Shown here: piece by piece, positions 23,081-29,925 of the stretch
How positions within the stretch are numbered: the stretch's first letter is position 1
Layout of the letters: each line of letters starts with the position of its first letter
Assembly: GCA_044464175.1 (NCBI GenBank)
Contig: JBIQLO010000022.1
Span: forward strand, 1 to 29,925
Length of the DNA stretch: 29,925 nt
Origin: JBIQLO01 sp044464175
GTDB lineage: Bacteria; Planctomycetota; Phycisphaerae; Tepidisphaerales; Tepidisphaeraceae
Direction of reading: 5' to 3'
Notes under the pieces: generated by a model
What the model was told of the DNA's origin: nothing
Seen by the model: the letters and a program-made list of their open reading frames with translations, nothing else
Databases searched by the model: none
Program-made: the position numbers and the translations under genes

Positions 23081-24379
23081 ATGAAAATGAATCGAGTCGT
23101 CATCACAGGAATGGGTTGGATCACGCCGATGGGCCACGCCATCGAGCCGGTCTGGAAGGGGCTCACCAGCGGCGCTTCGGGCATCGCCCCGACATCGCTC
23201 TTCAACGCCTCCACCTTCCCCACGCAGTTCAGCGCGGAGGTGAAAAACTTCCGCCTGGAGGACCATCTGTCGGACCTGAGGCAGCACCAGAAGGCCGGGC
23301 GCAACACGCGCTTCGCCCTGGCCGCCTGCAGCCAGGCGTGGAAGGCCGCCGGGCTGGCCGGCCAGCCGCTTGATCTGGACCGGGTGGGCCTCTACCTCGG
23401 CTCCGGCGAAGGCTCGCTCGACATGGATGCCTACACCGGCAGCGCCCTGGCCGCCTGGCAAACCAACAAGGGCGAGGTGGACACGGTCAAATGGGCCCAG
23501 GTCGCCCTGGAACGCATGAAGCCCCTGGTGGAACTGGAGCAGGAGCCCAACATGCCCCTGGCCCACCTGGCCCTGCTGACCGGGGCGCGCGGCCCGGCCT
23601 TCAACTGCCTCACCGCCTGCGCCGCCAGCACCCAGGCGATCGGCGAGGCGGCCGAAATCCTCCGCCGCGGCGATGCCGACGTCATGATCTCCGGCGGGGC
23701 CCACTCCATGATCCACCCCTTCGGCGTCACCGGCTTCAACCGCCTCACCGCCCTCTCCACCTTCAACGAGGACCCGCCCCGGGCCTCCCGCCCCTTCGAC
23801 GCCACGCGCGGCGGCTTCGTTCTGGGCGAAGGCGCCGGCATGGTCATCCTCGAAACCCTCGACCACGCCCAACAGCGGGGAGCCACCATCCTGGCCGAAA
23901 TCGCCGGCTACGGCTCCACCGCCGACGCCTTCCGCATCACCGACCAGGACCCCGACGGCATTGGGGCGGTCCTGGCCATGGAGCACGCCCTGGCCGATGC
24001 CGGCCTCACCCCCGCCGACATCGACTACATCAATGCCCACGGCACCGGCACCCGCGAAAACGACGGCAACGAAACCCTGGCCATCAAAAAGGTCTTCGGC
24101 GACCGCGCCAACCAGGTCCCCATCAGCTCCATCAAATCCATGATGGGCCACCTCATCGCCGCCGCCGGCGCGGTGGAATTGATCACCTGCGTCCTGGCCA
24201 TCCGCGACCAGCTCCTGCCCCCCACCATGAACCTCCACCACCCCGACCCCGAGTGCGACCTGGACTACATCCCCAACGCCGCCCGCTCCGCCACCGTCCG
24301 CACCGCCCTGAGCAACTCCTTCGGCTTCGGCGGCCAGAACGACACCATCATCGTCCGGCGGTTCGAGCCTGAAACGTGA
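23081..24379 (+). CDS. beta-ketoacyl-ACP synthase (FabF-type), active
   Basis: 432 residues with the complete Cys-His-His set: nucleophile C180 in TACAAST, H320 in NAHGTGTREND, H357 in MMGHLIAAAGA, with K352 before it. It condenses acyl and malonyl units on ACP. It pairs with the degenerate KS 55 bases upstream and belongs to the same block as the ACP and two dehydratases. ATG 23081 is preceded by AAGGG at 10 bases, and ATG 23087 is an alternative. The product is unknown: no ketoreductase, enoyl reductase, thioesterase or CoA ligase is within the window. The gene converges with secA. Confidence 0.9.
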   Translation: MKMNRVVITGMGWITPMGHAIEPVWKGLTSGASGIAPTSLFNASTFPTQFSAEVKNFRLEDHLSDLRQHQKAGRNTRFALAACSQAWKAAGLAGQPLDLDRVGLYLGSGEGSLDMDAYTGSALAAWQTNKGEVDTVKWAQVALERMKPLVELEQEPNMPLAHLALLTGARGPAFNCLTACAASTQAIGEAAEILRRGDADVMISGGAHSMIHPFGVTGFNRLTALSTFNEDPPRASRPFDATRGGFVLGEGAGMVILETLDHAQQRGATILAEIAGYGSTADAFRITDQDPDGIGAVLAMEHALADAGLTPADIDYINAHGTGTRENDGNETLAIKKVFGDRANQVPISSIKSMMGHLIAAAGAVELITCVLAIRDQLLPPTMNLHHPDPECDLDYIPNAARSATVRTALSNSFGFGGQNDTIIVRRFEPET

Positions 24380-24454
24380 GGCCATAAAAACATGAAGACC
24401 TGAAACGACCGGTCCGGCCGCTTCAGGTCTTCATGTTCTCACGCCTTCAGGTTC
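24366..24454. terminator. nested bidirectional terminator between KS and secA
   Basis: A perfect 16-bp stem, AACATGAAGACCTGAA (24389-24404) with its complement (24422-24437), is enclosed by a looser outer repeat of similar sequence (GCCTGAAACGTGAG near 24367-24380 against CTCACGCCTTCAGG near 24438-24451). On the minus strand the inner stem is followed by TTTTT, fitting a Rho-independent terminator for secA. The KS stop codon lies in the outer left arm. Confidence 0.75.
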
Positions 24455-24460
24455 TCCGCG

Positions 24461-28276
<3,816 letters not shown>

Positions 28277-28291
28277 GATTCACCTGCTAAT

Positions 28292-28312
28292 GTAGGGTCC
28301 GCACCGCGGACC
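28292..28312 (+). repeat. GTAG-headed REP-like palindrome, family A copy 2
   Basis: GTAGGGTCCGC, three bases, GCGGACC: almost identical to the copy at 19918-19938 (one base differs in the loop). It lies 15 bases upstream of the secA start codon. Confidence 0.65.
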
Positions 28313-28327
28313 ATCTGCCGGAATGGA

Positions 28328-28349
28328 CCGCCGGCGCACGCGCCGGCGG
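28328..28349. repeat. CCGCC...GGCGG palindrome, copy 3
   Basis: Stem CCGCCGGCG/CGCCGGCGG, loop CACG. The arms match the palindromes at 13093-13114 and 13138-13159, but the loop differs. Confidence 0.6.
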
Positions 28350-28362
28350 AATAAAGTCCTGG

Positions 28363-28381
28363 GGGCCCGCGCTGCGGGCCC
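28363..28381. repeat. GC-rich palindrome upstream of secA
   Basis: GGGCCCGC, three bases, GCGGGCCC. It lies between the small secreted-protein gene and secA and may act as that gene's transcript end, though no U-run is present. Confidence 0.45.
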
Positions 28382-28404
28382 GGCCGTCTCAATCGGAAAA
28401 TGAC

Positions 28405-28698
28405 TTAGATCGCCGGCGGCGGCATCGGAAGCTGCCCCGGCAGTTGAATCCCCCCGGATGGCGCCAAAACCTCCCCCGGCGCCGTCGGCCGCATCGCCGC
28501 CACCACCCCCACCGCGCCGCCCCGCTCCAGCCGAACCGCCACCGCCCCCCGGCGCATCCCCGCCGTCAAACGCCGCCCCACCAGACGCGCTGTCTCCACC
28601 ACCTGCGGCGGCGCTTCGGCCGCCGCCGTCACCACCCGGTCAGCGCACAGCACCGCCGCCACCAGCGTCAGCGTCAAAATGGTTCGGGGTCTTCGCAT
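28405..28698 (-). CDS. small secreted protein of unknown function
   Basis: 97 residues from ATG 28698 (TTG 28701 is an alternative). An apparent signal peptide (RRPRTILTLTLVAAVL, then AAAEA as a cleavage region) precedes a short Arg/Val/Gly-rich mature part and a Pro-rich tail (LPGQLPMPPPAI). No family is recognised. The opposite strand also has long open frames here because of GC content, but their translations are Pro/Arg-rich and look like shadows. It is upstream of secA on the same strand, separated by three palindromes, so a shared transcript is doubtful. The coding call rests mainly on the signal peptide. Confidence 0.5.
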   Translation of the reverse strand: MRRPRTILTLTLVAAVLCADRVVTAAAEAPPQVVETARLVGRRLTAGMRRGAVAVRLERGGAVGVVAAMRPTAPGEVLAPSGGIQLPGQLPMPPPAI

Positions 28699-28814
28699 CA
28701 ATATCAGATCAGACGCTCAACTATTGCCAATGGCATCCCATCCGTCAAGGAAAGGCGCTATTTATTACGTTTTTCCCCGCCCCCGGTTCCCGCACCACAG
28801 ACCTCCAGCCTGAC

Positions 28815-28950
28815 TGAAGAAAGGGGGACACTCCTCCTTATTGCCTTCCCCTCGCCATCGGCTATGCTTACCTCATGCCCCATGAAGAAAGGGGGACACT
28901 CCTCCTTATTGTCTCCCCCTCGGCATCGGATATGCTTAGTTTATGCCCCG
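28815..28950 (+). repeat. 68-bp tandem repeat carrying RAYT promoter and start codon
   Basis: Two copies, 28815-28882 and 28883-28950, differ at about eight positions. Each starts TGAAGAAAGGGGGACACTCC, contains a small stem (AAGGGGG/CCTCCTT with one G-T pair, loop ACACT), then TATGCT, six bases, and ATGCCCC. The second ATG is the transposase start. The first ATG (28875) is out of frame and opens a 46-codon reading frame ending at 29015. Confidence 0.85.
28931..28936 (+). promoter_or_regulatory. -10 box for a leaderless transposase mRNA
   Basis: TATGCT ends six bases before ATG 28943, and there is no ribosome-binding site. The same arrangement occurs in the upstream repeat copy (TATGCT at 28863-28868, ATG 28875). 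Confidence 0.42.
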
Positions 28951-29629
28951 TCGCCCCCGCTCCCATCTCGACGGCCAAATCTTCCACGTCCTCAACCGCG
29001 GCAACTGCCGCATGACCATCTTCAACAAACCCGCCGACTACGCCGCCTTCATCAAAATTCTCGAGCAGGCCCGTCAACGCACCGCCATGCGCATCCTCGG
29101 CTACTGCCTCATGCCCAACCACTGGCACCTGGCCCTCTGGCCAACCCGCCCCGCCCAACTCTCCTCCTTCATGCAATGGGTCGGCACCACCCACGCCCGC
29201 CGCTGGCGCGAACACCGCCAGACCACCGGCCAAGGCCACCTCTACCAAGGCCGCTTCAAATGCTTCCCCGTCCAGGATGACCTGCATTTTCTCACCCTCA
29301 TGCGCTACATCCACGCCAATCCCCTGCGGGCCGGCCTGGTTCCCCACGCCCAGGCATGGGAGTGGTCCAGCCTCGCCCACCGCCCCGGTGCCGGCGAGAT
29401 TCAACTGCAACTCTCCCCCTGGCCCCTCCCAACGCCGCCGGACTGGCTATCTTTGGTCAATGAATCCCTCCCCCCAACCGATCTGGACCGCCTGCGCCTC
29501 AGCGTCCAACGCGGCCGCCCCTTCGGCCACCCCGCCTGGACCCAAACCACCGCCCAGCGCCTAAACCTGCAATCCACCCTCCGCAATCCCTGGCGACCCC
29601 GCAAATCCACTCCTTCCCCACCGCAATAG
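28943..29629 (+). CDS. REP-associated tyrosine transposase (RAYT, Y1/HUH family)
   Basis: 228 residues. Typical N-terminus MPRRPRSHLDGQIFHVLNRGN, in two parts, then the HUH metal motif H60-W-H62 in LMPNHWHLALWP. Y122 in RYIHANPLRAGLV is the best candidate for the catalytic tyrosine. The C-terminus ends in the usual RRGRPFG-like segment (VQRGRPFGHPAW). RAYTs are domesticated or slow-moving single-strand nucleases that bind and spread REP palindromes. The gene is flanked by related repeats: two direct copies upstream and one inverted copy downstream (29633-29655). It is intact and of normal length. Confidence 0.9.
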   Translation: MPRRPRSHLDGQIFHVLNRGNCRMTIFNKPADYAAFIKILEQARQRTAMRILGYCLMPNHWHLALWPTRPAQLSSFMQWVGTTHARRWREHRQTTGQGHLYQGRFKCFPVQDDLHFLTLMRYIHANPLRAGLVPHAQAWEWSSLAHRPGAGEIQLQLSPWPLPTPPDWLSLVNESLPPTDLDRLRLSVQRGRPFGHPAWTQTTAQRLNLQSTLRNPWRPRKSTPSPPQ

Positions 29630-29632
29630 CCG

Positions 29633-29655
29633 ATAAGCAGGAGTGTCCCCCTTTC
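29633..29655 (-). repeat. inverted downstream copy of the RAYT repeat
   Basis: Read on the minus strand this gives GAAAGGGGGACACTCCT followed by GCTTAT, matching the upstream tandem repeats at 22 of 23 positions. It begins four bases after the transposase stop. Confidence 0.82.
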
Positions 29656-29748
29656 TCACGCTGCCCTTCGAGGGGCATGAAGGTGAATTTATCCAAATCG
29701 CTGAGGCAGGGCAATCAGAAATGACTCCCGTCCCCCTCTCCTCCCCCA

Positions 29749-29925
29749 TTAAAATCTAACTTCAAAACCTTTCGTTCTTTTATTTTTGTATTGCATCCAA
29801 AAGCGAATTGATAAGACGATAACTTGGGCCATCCCAAAGAAAAACCAGAGGATAGCAGTGAGAGGAATCAATGGATCTTCAGCAAGAGATCGAGCGTCAA
29901 GGGAGAAAAATATATAGAAGATAAC
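29749..29925 (-). CDS. C-terminal end of a membrane protein (partial, runs off the window)
   Basis: An open frame of 58 codons enters from the window edge on the minus strand and stops at TAA (29751-29749). The translation has a clear transmembrane segment, PLTAILWFFFGMAQVIVLSI, followed by a basic tail (RFWMQYKNKRTKGFEVRF), as expected for the last helix of an inner-membrane protein with a cytoplasmic C-terminus. The codons are AT-rich (many TTT, AAA, ATT, TCT), unlike all other genes here. The family is not recognisable from this fragment. It lies about 90 bases beyond the transposase repeat. Confidence 0.6.
   Translation of the reverse strand, partial: VIFYIFFSLDARSLAEDPLIPLTAILWFFFGMAQVIVLSIRFWMQYKNKRTKGFEVRF

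Noticed and set aside
20065..24379. Ladderane or aryl-polyene cluster assignment
   Set aside because: The FabZ/ACP/KS content is compatible, but the desaturases, methyltransferases, acyltransferases, ketoreductases or lyases that would identify either pathway are absent from the window.
28444..29280. 278-codon + strand frame overlapping the small secreted gene and the transposase
   Set aside because: Pro/Arg/His-rich shadow of the two genes; no domain and no start signal.

Overview
The window is a high-GC chromosomal segment, most likely from a planctomycete and perhaps a member of the Phycisphaerae. The inference rests on four things: a SpoVG homologue with a zinc ribbon inserted in mid-domain, a very long SecA (1271 aa) ending in a SEC-C zinc motif, an oversized acyl carrier protein, and many lipoprotein or secreted genes in short, frequently divergent units. 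No tRNA, rRNA, CRISPR array or prophage was recognised. No gap between genes exceeds 300 bases. The longest are 5649-5925, 9469-9730, 28699-28942, 3970-4201 and 15632-15840, and their contents are listed as sites.

Layout. 1-3969: a 7TM-HD phosphodiesterase (5' truncated by the window edge), ybeY and a CBS-domain CorC/HlyC-type membrane protein form one tight operon. 3970-5648: ispE and the zinc-ribbon spoVG follow a hairpin-rich leader. 5926-7757: a solitary acetolactate synthase large subunit (ilvB) with its own promoter and terminator. 7774-14211: a mosaic of short units on both strands, comprising a glycine-zipper/EF-hand lipoprotein, a PEGA lipoprotein, a 3D-domain cell-wall enzyme, a HAD hydrolase, two unrelated-looking metallophosphoesterases, an RluA-type pseudouridine synthase and a PspC-domain protein. 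14276-19921: a GT4 glycosyltransferase, an inositol-monophosphatase-family enzyme, truA, and an amidase-transglutaminase pair likely to act in the envelope.

20065-24379 is the most interesting block: two FabZ-like hot-dog dehydratases, a long ACP and two ketoacyl synthases, all on the + strand. One member of each enzyme pair keeps the canonical catalytic residues and the other does not, an arrangement reminiscent of KS/chain-length-factor systems. Its product is unknown and no reductase is encoded here. Every junction between these genes holds an inverted repeat or a small palindrome, from several unrelated sequence families. 24461-28276 is secA on the opposite strand, sharing a nested convergent terminator with the KS gene.

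28277-29925 contains palindromic repeats, a small secreted protein, a REP-associated (RAYT) Y1 transposase with its own repeats on both sides, and the AT-rich 3' end of a membrane-protein gene that runs off the window.

Recurring themes: several genes lack a Shine-Dalgarno sequence but have a -10-like TANNNT box 6-8 bases before the start codon, as expected for leaderless mRNAs. GTAG-headed palindromes resembling REP elements recur. The + strand changes from G-rich to C-rich across the window.
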